Assembly (NCBI GenBank): GCA_015233405.1
Contig: JADFXT010000003.1
Location: 1-54,590, forward strand
Reading direction: 5' to 3'
Length of the DNA stretch: 54,590 bases
Origin: Candidatus Omnitrophota bacterium
Lineage (GTDB): Bacteria; Omnitrophota; Gorgyraeia; Zapsychrales; Zapsychraceae
In this document: positions 18,180 to 26,159 of the stretch, piece after piece
Layout: each line of letters starts with the position of its first letter
Position numbering within the stretch: the first letter of the stretch is position 1
Made by a program: the position numbers and the translations under genes
The notes under the pieces: model-generated
Databases searched by the model: none
The model's input: only the letters and a program-made list of their open reading frames with translations
What the model was told of the DNA's origin: nothing

Positions 18180-19403
18180 CTATAATTGAGCGATCAATTC
18201 ACTGTTCTCTTTTGTTTTCTCACCTAATAATCTTACCTTCGCATGTTGCTCGTCCAGCCGTCGGCGCATTTCTTTCGAGTCCTGAATTTGAACATGCAAC
18301 GCCGACTGGATCAGTTGTATTTCGGACTCCAATCTTTGTAAAAGACCATTTTTTTCTCTGATCGATGTGTCCCATTTTTGTTTTTCTTTTTCTATTTCGA
18401 AATTTTTTATTTCCATTGCGCGCTCTAGCTGCCCTTTTAAATCCTGAATGTCGGCATCTGCTTTCTTAATGGCTTCCGTTTTCTGCGCCAATTCTAATTT
18501 CATAGCTTCTAAATTTTTAGCAGCGTCTACAAAACCAATCTGCGACGATTCCATTTGCTTTAAACTCGCTTGCAGCTTTTGGATCTCCAAATCAGATTTC
18601 TTTAAAGCCTCTGTTTTCTGCGCTAATTCTATCTTCACAGCATCTAGATTTTTAGCCGCATCCGTAAGACCAGCTTGCGACGATTCCATTTGCTTTAAAC
18701 TTGCTTGCAGCTTCTGGATCTCCAAATCAGACTTCTTTAAAACCTCTATTTTCTGCGCCAGTTCACTTTTAACGATTTCCAAATTCTTTAACGCTTCAGC
18801 AGAATTCTTTTGCGAGCTTTCCAACTGTTTTAAGGAATCCTGCAAATTTTGGATCTCCTGATTTTTAATGCGCAGGTCCTCTGTTTTTTGATTGATCGTG
18901 GCGTTAAGATTATCAATCTGTGTCTTGATTTCTTTAAGTTCCGCATCCTTTTGTTTCAATAAAACATCTTTATCTGCGACGAGCTTCTGGGCTTCTTTCT
19001 CTTTTTGAGTATTGGCTTGGGCATTCGTCAGTTTCTCTTCTAAAGCATTTTTCTCTTGCTTAAGTTGCTGTGCTTGCTGCGTCAATTTCAGGATATCCGA
19101 AGACTGTTGATTAAACTTATCTATCTGGCTCTGCAATTCCGTGCGTAAGCGAAACGCCTCATTATGTGTTTTTTGTATTTCATCATTGGCATTACTGATA
19201 AATAGATCTTTCTCACGCAAGGCCTTTTCCATCTCTTGTGCGTTGCCTTGCCCCTGGGATTGTTGTTCTAAAAACGATTGATTGACCCGGTCGAGGTCTT
19301 GCGTCAAGCGGTCGATCTCTTTATCCTGACGGAGCATATTCAAAAGGATCAGGATACTTCCACCGACGATAATTAAAAGATAGATAGAGACAATGATGAG
19401 CAT
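18180..19403 (-). CDS. Membrane-anchored long coiled-coil protein with 45-residue repeats
   Basis: 407 residues: one N-terminal TM helix (about 3-23) and then coiled coil to the C-terminus. The middle holds about three copies of a 45-residue unit (ELAQKTEALKKSDLEIQKLQ, then LKQMESSQ...AAKNL) plus a degenerate fourth. No catalytic motif. It is last in the block with the two actin-like proteins and two further coiled-coil proteins. Magnetosome clusters of Desulfobacterota and Nitrospirota carry coiled-coil Mad proteins in comparable positions, but I cannot assign a Mad number. A membrane-to-filament linker is a plausible role. Confidence 0.85.
   Translation of the reverse strand: MLIIVSIYLLIIVGGSILILLNMLRQDKEIDRLTQDLDRVNQSFLEQQSQGQGNAQEMEKALREKDLFISNANDEIQKTHNEAFRLRTELQSQIDKFNQQSSDILKLTQQAQQLKQEKNALEEKLTNAQANTQKEKEAQKLVADKDVLLKQKDAELKEIKTQIDNLNATINQKTEDLRIKNQEIQNLQDSLKQLESSQKNSAEALKNLEIVKSELAQKIEVLKKSDLEIQKLQASLKQMESSQAGLTDAAKNLDAVKIELAQKTEALKKSDLEIQKLQASLKQMESSQIGFVDAAKNLEAMKLELAQKTEAIKKADADIQDLKGQLERAMEIKNFEIEKEKQKWDTSIREKNGLLQRLESEIQLIQSALHVQIQDSKEMRRRLDEQHAKVRLLGEKTKENSELIAQL
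18480..18885. repeat. 135-bp in-gene tandem repeats
   Basis: Three tandem copies of a 135-bp unit inside the coiled-coil gene; tctgcgcyaattct recurs near 18481, 18616 and 18751. The first two are nearly identical at DNA level and the third is more divergent. An exact multiple of three keeps the frame, so recombination would alter rod length in 45-residue steps. Confidence 0.85.
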
Positions 19404-19412
19404 AGGATTTTA

Positions 19413-19967
19413 TTATTTCTTCATTTGGCGCAGTTTTCTTAATCGTTCCAAATTCTTATCAATACCCTTGGCTTCTTTTTCATCGACGCCAACCTCTTCG
19501 ATATTGCTTTCAACTTCTTGATGTTTATAGAGAGCGGATAAGTCGACCAATTCCGCATCTGCCGCCTGTTTGATCTCATGAATCCGGGTTGCACGCACCT
19601 CAATAGGCAAGGATTTAAGCTCTTTGAGCATCCCCATGAGCCGGTCGGAGATTTTATCGCCGAGAGCATCCAACGAACCTTGTAATAATTTTTCTAATTG
19701 GGCGGTTGTGTCGATGGGTTGCGGATGTTCGGCTTTTTGAATCACAACTTCCGGAGCCACGACGGGAATTTGCGGCGTCGATTTCTCTATCCGCTTTTGG
19801 AGGACAACTTCTTTAAGCTTTGTATTTATCGCAGCCTGGTCTTCTAAGGATTTATTTAAATCTCTTTCTATGGAAAGAAGCTCGTCGTTGAGCTCCATCT
19901 GCGTCTTTTTGATCTCGACCACATTCTCAGATAAATTTTGAATAAGGATATTGAGATCCATAGGCAA
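19413..19967 (-). CDS. Coiled-coil protein of unknown function
   Basis: 184 residues, no TM or signal. Residues 1-60 form a coiled coil (LNILIQNLSENVVEIKK onward), then a Pro/Ala-rich linker (about 65-90), a helical middle (TAQLEKLLQGSLDALGD) and a basic C-terminus (LERLRKLRQMKK). The first codon of the open frame is TTG at 19967, with AGGAG 9 nt upstream; an ATG at 19961 is the alternative, with longer spacing. It lies 16 bp after the N-extended actin and 9 bp before the TM-anchored coiled coil, so all three are probably cotranscribed. I do not recognise a family. Confidence 0.8.
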   Translation of the reverse strand: MPMDLNILIQNLSENVVEIKKTQMELNDELLSIERDLNKSLEDQAAINTKLKEVVLQKRIEKSTPQIPVVAPEVVIQKAEHPQPIDTTAQLEKLLQGSLDALGDKISDRLMGMLKELKSLPIEVRATRIHEIKQAADAELVDLSALYKHQEVESNIEEVGVDEKEAKGIDKNLERLRKLRQMKK

Positions 19968-19983
19968 AAGTGACCGCTCCTGG

Positions 19984-21381
19984 TTAACGATAGCTGTTCG
20001 TTTCTTCCGTATTGATCGCGTGAAATAAACAACCGCGGGTAACGCTCGTAAAAGGCTCGTCGGATTTCTTTATTTCGCCGACTCTAAACCCTAACCGGAC
20101 ATTTATCAGCTCCTCTTTGACCACGTCGAGAAAATTTCCGACCAAAGACGACCCGCCAGCAAAAACGATGTCAATCGGGTCCCTAAACTGTAACGGCTCT
20201 TTACTGTTGCCGAAGACCTGGGCCATACTTTCTAAGAAATAACGGATATAATTCCGGTAATAAATGGCTATCGCTTCTTCCTCGCGCGATTTTGGGCTTT
20301 TTAAATTCATGCCTTGTTCTTTGATGGTCGTGGCCTGGCTAACCGGAATATTTAAAACCGTGGCCGCGCTTTTATCGATCCAATCTCCGCCGCGGGTTAT
20401 GGAAAAAGACAATACCGGGACCGACCGGTAGGCCGCGCAGACATTGACCATTCCTCCGCCGCAGGAGACGCCGATACCCGTAAAATCTTTATACTCAAGT
20501 TCAGACAAGACGACCGCGTACCCTTCATCAATCACAATCGGATGAAATCCTAACGTCCGCAAAATACCTTCAAAAACGCCTCGATGATAAATCGTATCCT
20601 GATTACGGTCGATCGGATTTGCCGGAATGGAAAAGCAACAGATCTCTCCTTCTCGTCGAGCCGGCCAAAGAATATTCTGGACGATCAGTTTAATGATCGG
20701 AATAGATTCCGACTCAGAAGGATTTAAGATCCCCACGCTCATCGACCGCTGCACTTCGCGGTTAAAAATATTCGCAAGGTTCAAAGCAAGATTCCCTAAG
20801 ACAAACATATTATTTCCCAAGGAGGCGTATTTGATCCGCAATTTTTCCAAAAGCTCTTTGGTGGCATTGTCCGCTCTGACCGAAAGAAAAGCGTTCCGCT
20901 CTGTCTTAACAAAAACCCTTGAACCTTCGACTTCGCGAGAAGCAACGAGATAAGCAGTCCCGAGGTCCAACCCGACGCCAAGACGTTCCGGCGCTTTCTT
21001 TTCCTGCGGCTCACCGGCAGATGGAAGACTGATCGAAGTAGTCTTTTCCTCCGACAAGGTTGGCGCCATTCCGTCCGGTTCTGGCATAATCTGGTCCGGG
21101 ACCTCTTCGGTCACGGTTTCTTTAGCCACAGCAACAACTTCAGGCGCTAATTTCTTACGTAAATATTGATTAATGACTTTCAGCTTATCGCGCATTTGTT
21201 CGAGGGAAAGATTCTGAACATCAGTATCAGGACGGTCCGCTACAGATGTTTTGCTTGTTCTATGAAGATGGGTCCGAGGGGACGAGAGGTTTCTAACCTT
21301 TGAGTTAAGGTGCTTTAATCTGGAATAGACATCTTCAAGGTCTTGGGGAGTTCGTGTATGATCAGGTCTTGGGATAGCCAT
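19984..21381 (-). CDS. Actin-like ATPase with 132-residue N-terminal extension (MamK-type paralogue)
   Basis: 465 residues. The actin fold starts near residue 133 with phosphate-1 loop GLDLGT (137-142), a conserved SVPANPID segment shared with the next actin, phosphate-2 GVSCGGGMVNVC and adenosine motif FAGGSSLVG. The extra N-terminus has two helical stretches (near 15-35 and 58-80) and a Pro/Glu-rich linker; bacterial MamK/MreB proteins normally lack this. It is paralogous to the gene at 21505 across the whole actin core. No Shine-Dalgarno sequence is visible before the ATG; the leader is very A/T-rich and lies behind a terminator-like hairpin. A filament protein for magnetosome chain assembly is inferred from family and context. 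Confidence 0.88.
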   Translation of the reverse strand: MAIPRPDHTRTPQDLEDVYSRLKHLNSKVRNLSSPRTHLHRTSKTSVADRPDTDVQNLSLEQMRDKLKVINQYLRKKLAPEVVAVAKETVTEEVPDQIMPEPDGMAPTLSEEKTTSISLPSAGEPQEKKAPERLGVGLDLGTAYLVASREVEGSRVFVKTERNAFLSVRADNATKELLEKLRIKYASLGNNMFVLGNLALNLANIFNREVQRSMSVGILNPSESESIPIIKLIVQNILWPARREGEICCFSIPANPIDRNQDTIYHRGVFEGILRTLGFHPIVIDEGYAVVLSELEYKDFTGIGVSCGGGMVNVCAAYRSVPVLSFSITRGGDWIDKSAATVLNIPVSQATTIKEQGMNLKSPKSREEEAIAIYYRNYIRYFLESMAQVFGNSKEPLQFRDPIDIVFAGGSSLVGNFLDVVKEELINVRLGFRVGEIKKSDEPFTSVTRGCLFHAINTEETNSYR

Positions 21382-21439
21382 GATATATATTTATAAATTT
21401 AAAAAATCTAAGATTCTATTAAGACTTAGTTCGATAAAA

Positions 21440-21497
21440 TAACCCCGCCATTTTTGTTTGAAGAAACAACTACTCATCAATAAAACTGGCGGGGTTA
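21440..21497 (-). terminator. Terminator-like hairpin after the MamK-type gene
   Basis: TAACCCCGCCA and TGGCGGGGTTA (21487-21497 and 21440-21450) form an 11-bp GC-rich stem, extended after a mismatch by a TTTT/AAAA pairing, with a loop of about 36 nt. In transcript direction the second arm is followed by ATTTTAT. The hairpin begins only 7 nt after the actin gene's stop codon. It divides the two actin genes and should reduce read-through into the downstream coiled-coil/actin set. Confidence 0.7.
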
Positions 21498-21504
21498 TCG
21501 GATT

Positions 21505-22548
21505 TTACTTGGTATTTTTCTTTGGTTTTGCTTCGCTTTCTTGCTGTTCCTGTTCCATCTCCGCATCATTAAGCGCCGCTAAAAGACATCCTTTAGCCGT
21601 CGCATTTAAGGGCTCTTCCGCCAATCTCACTTTATTAATCGGTATCGGGAAATCAACTTTCTTCAACTCTTCTTCAAACACATCCACAAATCCCCCGATT
21701 AAAGAAGTTCCTCCCGAACAAACAATGTCGACGGGATCAGGAAATTGCGGAACGCTTTCAGCCGATTCGAATTTTGCCTTGATGTTCGTAATGGTATAAT
21801 TGATCAAGTTTCGATAATAAATACCAATCGCTTCATGTTCACGGGTCTTAGGATTTTTAAGATCAACCCCTTTTTCCTTGATGGCCGCCGCGCGGGTTTG
21901 ATTAATCCCTAGAACATTCGCCACATTTTTATCAATCCAATCTCCGGAACGGCTCGTCGAGAATGCGACAGCCGGAATAGTCTTATAAGCAACGCAAACG
22001 TTGACCATCCCGCCACCGAACGAAATACCTATACCGGTAAAATCTTGTTCCGCCAATTCGCTAAAAACAACCGCGTGGCCTTCATTCATTTCTTTGCCGA
22101 CATAGCCTAAATTCTTAAGCGCCCCGGCAATAATTCCCGAGTGGTAGACAATGTTAAAATCAGCGTCGATGGGGTTAGCCGGTACCGAATAATAACACGG
22201 CGTGTTCGGTTCTTCGGCTTTCCCGATGACAGCTTCGACCAAAAGGCCAAAAATAGGAGCGGCATCGGCTTCATCCGGGCTCATGACCCCAGCTTTCATG
22301 GGGCGGCGAATGACCTTATTCATAATATTCGCCAGTTCAAACGCGGATTCGCCTAAGACATAAACTTTCTTGCCCAGCTCCACGTATTGGACTTTTTGCT
22401 GCAGCAACATTTTCTTTGTAAAAGGGTTTACGTCGATATCAAGAAAACAATGCCGCATAAGCTTTATCTTGATATTCCCTTTATCGTCCTGAACAGCGCC
22501 CGCTAAATTCATTGTGCCTACGTCGAGGCCTCTCACTCTTTTTGCCAT
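21505..22548 (-). CDS. mamK: Actin-like ATPase, MamK-type
   Basis: 347 residues, the same length class as characterised MamK. It has phosphate-1 GLDVGT near the N-terminus, connect/phosphate-2 region GISFGGGMVNVC and adenosine motif CSGGTSLIGG. A charged C-terminal tail (EQEQQESEAKPKKNTK) may be a docking site. AAGGAG lies 7 nt upstream of the ATG. MamK filaments align magnetosomes along the cell axis. The sequence is distant from proteobacterial MamK (my comparison from memory), so it could equally be the Mad28-type actin of deep-branching magnetotactic bacteria. The symbol rests on fold plus gene neighbourhood. Confidence 0.8.
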   Translation of the reverse strand: MAKRVRGLDVGTMNLAGAVQDDKGNIKIKLMRHCFLDIDVNPFTKKMLLQQKVQYVELGKKVYVLGESAFELANIMNKVIRRPMKAGVMSPDEADAAPIFGLLVEAVIGKAEEPNTPCYYSVPANPIDADFNIVYHSGIIAGALKNLGYVGKEMNEGHAVVFSELAEQDFTGIGISFGGGMVNVCVAYKTIPAVAFSTSRSGDWIDKNVANVLGINQTRAAAIKEKGVDLKNPKTREHEAIGIYYRNLINYTITNIKAKFESAESVPQFPDPVDIVCSGGTSLIGGFVDVFEEELKKVDFPIPINKVRLAEEPLNATAKGCLLAALNDAEMEQEQQESEAKPKKNTK

Positions 22549-22584
22549 TGAAAAACTCCTTCGCTTTGAAAAGACCAGCCTAAA

Positions 22585-23370
22585 TTATTCTGAAGCTTTT
22601 GGCTGTTTTTTATAATAATGTCCCCTGGCCTTGGCCCGGGTGTCTGCTAACATTAATCGGATTTCGTCCAAGCTTTCCTTGGCCTGTTCCAATTCTCTCT
22701 TATATTGTTCTTTCTCTTCCATATTAACGCGAATTTCTTGAGCAGCCTCTTCCAACCGGCCCTGTAATTCTTCTTTTTCTTCTTCTAATAGATAAATCTG
22801 GTTCTGGAAGTTCTGGATCGTCGAGTTCGTACTGTTTAATTCTAGCTCGATCTGTTCAATACGCGTATCTCTCGCCTTGACATCTTTTATTAATTGCTCC
22901 ATCTTCTTGGTCAAAATTTCTTTTTCTTCATTGCCGTCTTCCAATTCCTGCTCTAAAGTTCGTATCCGTTCCATGGATTCTAAGCGTTCATTCTCTAAAA
23001 ATTCAAGGTCAGAATTCAGCTCTTCCTGAGAAACCAAAACTTCTTGAAGCTCTTTGACTTTGGCATCTAAGGCAGCATTTTTTTGCTCGGCCTTTTCCTG
23101 CTCTTTCTGCAGCTTCGCAATTTCTTTTTCCTGGGTATCTTTGATGCTAAACGCGGCTTCGAGCTGTTTCTCTAAATCCGAAATGATTTCAAAAACGCTC
23201 GCCTTTTCCTCATCCGGCGACATGAAATATTTCTGCCGCGAGACTTCTTTCTTTACGGCATCCAGTTGTTTCTTGAGGACAGATTTTTCGACGGGCTTTT
23301 CTTCCGTCACCCTTTTTAATGTCGATTGAAGCAATGGATTATCAATTCTTCTCATAGGTCTCACTGTCAT
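22585..23370 (-). CDS. Long soluble coiled-coil protein
   Basis: 261 residues, almost wholly coiled coil from about 30 to 245, Glu/Lys-rich, with no TM. The short N-terminus is basic (MTVRPMRRIDNPLLQS) and the C-terminus is basic-aromatic (ARGHYYKKQPKASE). It is placed between the ParA-type ATPase and the MamK-type actin, with 36-bp gaps on both sides. Possible roles are a ParA-interacting partner or a filament cross-linker. There is no ParB-like HTH or CTPase motif in it. I cannot name the family. Confidence 0.82.
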   Translation of the reverse strand: MTVRPMRRIDNPLLQSTLKRVTEEKPVEKSVLKKQLDAVKKEVSRQKYFMSPDEEKASVFEIISDLEKQLEAAFSIKDTQEKEIAKLQKEQEKAEQKNAALDAKVKELQEVLVSQEELNSDLEFLENERLESMERIRTLEQELEDGNEEKEILTKKMEQLIKDVKARDTRIEQIELELNSTNSTIQNFQNQIYLLEEEKEELQGRLEEAAQEIRVNMEEKEQYKRELEQAKESLDEIRLMLADTRAKARGHYYKKQPKASE

Positions 23371-23406
23371 AACAGCCCTTCCTTCAGTTTAATATGCCGC
23401 GGGTTA

Positions 23407-24171
23407 TTATTTTTTTTTCACTTTATCTTTGCGCTGCAGAACTTCTTTGGCTAAAGAGGCATACGTTGTTGCACCTTTCGAGCCTTTGTCGTACTTATAA
23501 ACAGGAAGATGCGCGTTGTGGGCTTCTTCCAGCTTGATGTTTTCCGGGATGATCGTATTAAAGACCTTGTCGCCGAAATAATTCTTAATGGCATTTTTGG
23601 CTTCGTTGGTGACGACTCGGTCTCTAAATCGTGTAATTAAAACCCCTAAGATATTTATTTCGGATTCTAGCCCTTGCCGCACCTTCACGACGATCTCTTC
23701 TAGCAATTTAATCCCTTTAAGCGAAAAGAAATCAGGACAAATAGGAACCAAAAGTTCATTACATGCAGTTAAGGCGTTGACCGTCAAAAGTCCTAAAGAC
23801 GGCGGCGCGTCGATGATCATAAAATCATATTTCAATTGGCGAACATAGTGAAAAAGGATTTTCTCGCGGCCGATCTGCTCGGATATGCGCATCGAGGCTC
23901 CAGAGAGCCCGATATCGCTCGGCACCACATCAATGCCAAAGGCTGTCGAGTGCTGAACCACCTCATTAATCTTCATCCCGCCGATCAAGACATCGTAAAT
24001 GGTATTCTCGAAGTTAGATCCTCCAAAAATCGCGGATGTGGCGGAATTTTGAGGATCCATATCAATTAAAAGCACCTTTTGATTCATTCGAGCCAATTCC
24101 GCGGCTAAATTAACTGATGTGGTGGTCTTAGCCACGCCGCCTTTTTGGTTTGCTACGACGATTCGTCTCAT
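23407..24171 (-). CDS. ParA/Soj-family ATPase
   Basis: 254 residues of a classic ParA/MinD P-loop ATPase: deviant Walker A QKGGVAKTT (9-17) with signature Lys10 and catalytic Lys15, switch I DMDPQNSAT, Walker B-like IIDAPPSLG. No N-terminal HTH and no cognate ParB gene in the window. ParA-type ATPases without ParB position other cargos (for example McdA for carboxysomes, PpfA for chemoreceptor clusters). Flanked by a small TM protein and a coiled-coil protein next to MamK, this one is a good candidate for magnetosome positioning or segregation. The Gly-to-Ala change in Walker A (GVAKTT instead of GVGKTT) is a tolerated variant. Confidence 0.92.
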   Translation of the reverse strand: MRRIVVANQKGGVAKTTTSVNLAAELARMNQKVLLIDMDPQNSATSAIFGGSNFENTIYDVLIGGMKINEVVQHSTAFGIDVVPSDIGLSGASMRISEQIGREKILFHYVRQLKYDFMIIDAPPSLGLLTVNALTACNELLVPICPDFFSLKGIKLLEEIVVKVRQGLESEINILGVLITRFRDRVVTNEAKNAIKNYFGDKVFNTIIPENIKLEEAHNAHLPVYKYDKGSKGATTYASLAKEVLQRKDKVKKK

Positions 24172-24236
24172 AAATTGGGGGTTTTCCCTTTTGTTTAGCC
24201 GATTAACTTAATTTTCCGTTTATCCGGTATTTCAAA

Positions 24237-24431
24237 TTACGAAGCGCTGGCGTATCCTTCTTTAAAAGATTCTGCAGCCCCTTCAAAAAGCTTCACAGTA
24301 CTATTTTTAATCCCAACGACTGACTGCTGAACATCTTTTAAAATTTTCGGGTTTTTCTTTTTAAGAATTTTATACCCGACGACTCCGACGACGGCTATTC
24401 CGGCGACTACTAATAAAGATTTTGTAAACAT
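24237..24431 (-). CDS. Small single-TM protein with SF-x-EG tail motif
   Basis: 64 residues: N-terminal TM helix (about 5-22), Lys-rich stop (KILKKKNPK), then an amphipathic helix ending in ESFKEGYASAS. The layout is YtxH-like. Its start overlaps the HEAT gene's end by 22 bp, so translation is probably coupled. The C-terminal motif SFxEG recurs in the proteins at 28170 (KSFQEGFYS) and 29392 (ESFDEGVQS). Function unknown; likely a membrane anchor for a cytoskeletal component. Confidence 0.8.
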   Translation of the reverse strand: MFTKSLLVVAGIAVVGVVGYKILKKKNPKILKDVQQSVVGIKNSTVKLFEGAAESFKEGYASAS

Positions 24432-25546
24432 ATTTTTCCTCCTTGTTCTTCAGCTGCGTTTTTCTCGATAGTTTGTGCATGGCCCTTCATTGAAGATCCA
24501 AAAGTCCCTTGGTTATTGATCCACCAAAACCGCCACGCCTCGATGGCTTCTTCTTTATGTTTCTGGGAACCTTTAGAATGAAATTCAAAATTTTGTTTCG
24601 TGATCTTTCTTAATGCGGCGTCCGCAGCTTTCTGGATTTCCTGGTTCTCGTCGGCCAAAAGCGTTATCAAAGCCGAAATCGCCTGCTGCGCCTTAAACGT
24701 TCCGCACATCTGAATCGCAGATTTACGGATATTATCATCGACATCGTGAAGAAGTTTCGTAATAAAAGGAATCGCGCGGTCCCCATAAGCCCAGCAAACA
24801 AGATTTAAGGCTTGCTTGCGGATATCCGCTTCCGGATCTTTAATGGCCACAGATAATAACACCAAACTTTCTTCATCCTTATATTTTGAAATGGCCCTCA
24901 GTGCCGCAAGCCGCATATGCGAATTCGGATGGGCCAAAAATTCTTTAAAAAATTCTTTATCCAAATCGCCCTTCTCATTTAACGTCGAGAGAGCGTTGAG
25001 AATTTCCACCTTCTTTAACTCTTCTTTTTGTACAAAAAGCAATTTCTTTAAGATCCCAACCGCAGCGGGCTTAGACAATTTCTTGATCTGATCCAGGGCT
25101 TCTGAACGTAATTTAGCGAGTTTCGCATCAAAATCCCGCACATAAATCTCTGCACGGAAAAGTTCATCTTTATCGGGAAAAGGTATCCCGCTAAGAAAAC
25201 TGCCTTGGGTAGCCGTTTCTTTCTTTATTTCTTGAACAGGAACAGGAATGGGTTTTTCTATTTCTTTCTGAAAGGATAACAGCACCGGATTCGGCGCGGC
25301 CTTGTGTTCTTCTTTCTTCACTGCCGTAAAAGGAACAACAACTTCTCTGTCTGATTTTACATAAGAACTATATGATTTCGCCGGCTCAACCGGTTTTGCA
25401 GGGCTTTTGATTTCAGTCGACGGCTGCGGCTTTAAAAATGGCAGGATCGCATAAAAATTATCCTCGACGAGTCTTGTGCACTCACCCAAAAAACGCATAG
25501 TATCATTCGTTATTGAAACAATAGGATTAGGGCTTTCTTGCGTCAT
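24410..25546 (-). CDS. HEAT-repeat scaffold protein
   Basis: 378 residues. The N-terminal 130 are Pro/Lys-rich and probably disordered. From about 135 to 330 are alpha-helical HEAT/PBS-lyase-like repeats, recognisable by spaced D-x-x-(I/V)-R-x-x-A units (PNSHMRLAAL, PEADIRKQAL, VDDNIRKSAI, ENQEIQKAAD). The C-terminus has EEAIEAWRFWWINNQG, close to EAIKRWKQMWKENQ in the HEAT protein at 26149. No enzymatic motif. It is one of three HEAT proteins in this block, each next to a small basic helical protein; protein-protein scaffold inferred. Confidence 0.85.
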   Translation of the reverse strand: MTQESPNPIVSITNDTMRFLGECTRLVEDNFYAILPFLKPQPSTEIKSPAKPVEPAKSYSSYVKSDREVVVPFTAVKKEEHKAAPNPVLLSFQKEIEKPIPVPVQEIKKETATQGSFLSGIPFPDKDELFRAEIYVRDFDAKLAKLRSEALDQIKKLSKPAAVGILKKLLFVQKEELKKVEILNALSTLNEKGDLDKEFFKEFLAHPNSHMRLAALRAISKYKDEESLVLLSVAIKDPEADIRKQALNLVCWAYGDRAIPFITKLLHDVDDNIRKSAIQMCGTFKAQQAISALITLLADENQEIQKAADAALRKITKQNFEFHSKGSQKHKEEAIEAWRFWWINNQGTFGSSMKGHAQTIEKNAAEEQGGKICLQNLY

Positions 25547-25630
25547 AGCTCTCCTTTTGTGCTTTATTTGTTTATCATTATTACATACGCGATTTCTTAG
25601 TCAAGAATTTTCTAAACAAATCCTACGGGC

Positions 25631-25801
25631 TTACGTCGTTAAATCTTCCCTTTTTTCCTTCACATATTCAACAAGCTCGGATACGCGCTCAATTTCCATT
25701 TCAAGATTTTTATTGTCTTCTTCAAAGAAGAATTTAAGCTTGCCCGAATGATGCCAATCGTAAAAACTCTTTCCCAGGTCTAAATAAATTTTATTTTCCA
25801 T
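25631..25801 (-). CDS. Small helical protein (56 aa)
   Basis: A 56-residue frame beginning MENKIYLDLGKSFYDW and ending VEYVKEKREDLTT. The ATG overlaps the last codons of the preceding gene in another frame (ATGGAAAATAA shared), and AAGGAC lies 8 nt upstream. Gene-like start and tight coupling support it as real. The region LGKSFYDW...LEMEIERVSELVEYV resembles the N-terminus of the HEAT protein at 26149 (FGKLVSD...LERKAEELL). Length excludes most domain searches by eye; function unknown. Confidence 0.72.
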   Translation of the reverse strand: MENKIYLDLGKSFYDWHHSGKLKFFFEEDNKNLEMEIERVSELVEYVKEKREDLTT

Positions 25802-26159
25802 TTTTTAAGTCCTTGATATCTTTAACCAACTCTTTTCCCCCATCCAAAACCGTTCTGGAAAATCGGCCAAGCTCGTAGGACATATCACAAAAAACCGTTT
25901 TGAAATCAAGGCCTTCCAAATTTTTCTTCGCGTCAGAGGTAATGTTCTTGACCATGGCCATGGTTTCTTTTTTAAGCTTTTCTGTCTTCTGCTTCTTTTC
26001 TCCGGAATCGTCTTCCATCCATGCGTCTGCCAAACGGTCTGTTCCCGCGGAAAATTCCTGTTTTAGTGCCGAGCATGTTTTCTTAACAGCGCGGAATGTT
26101 TTTGTGCGCGCCTTTTGACCGGGGTCATTCTCTGTATTATTGGACTGATTATTTTCCAT
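25791..26159 (-). CDS. Small basic helical protein
   Basis: 122 residues, Lys-rich and helical, no TM. N-terminus polar (MENNQSNNTENDPGQKAR), middle amphipathic (ALKQEFSAGTDRLADAW), C-terminus GGKELVKDIKDLKNGK. It overlaps both neighbours by 11 bp. The pattern of repeated Val/Phe/Leu faces on Lys-rich helices resembles the proteins at 28170 and 29392. I recognise no family. Translation coupling places it in the same complex-building block as the HEAT proteins. Confidence 0.75.
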   Translation of the reverse strand: MENNQSNNTENDPGQKARTKTFRAVKKTCSALKQEFSAGTDRLADAWMEDDSGEKKQKTEKLKKETMAMVKNITSDAKKNLEGLDFKTVFCDMSYELGRFSRTVLDGGKELVKDIKDLKNGK

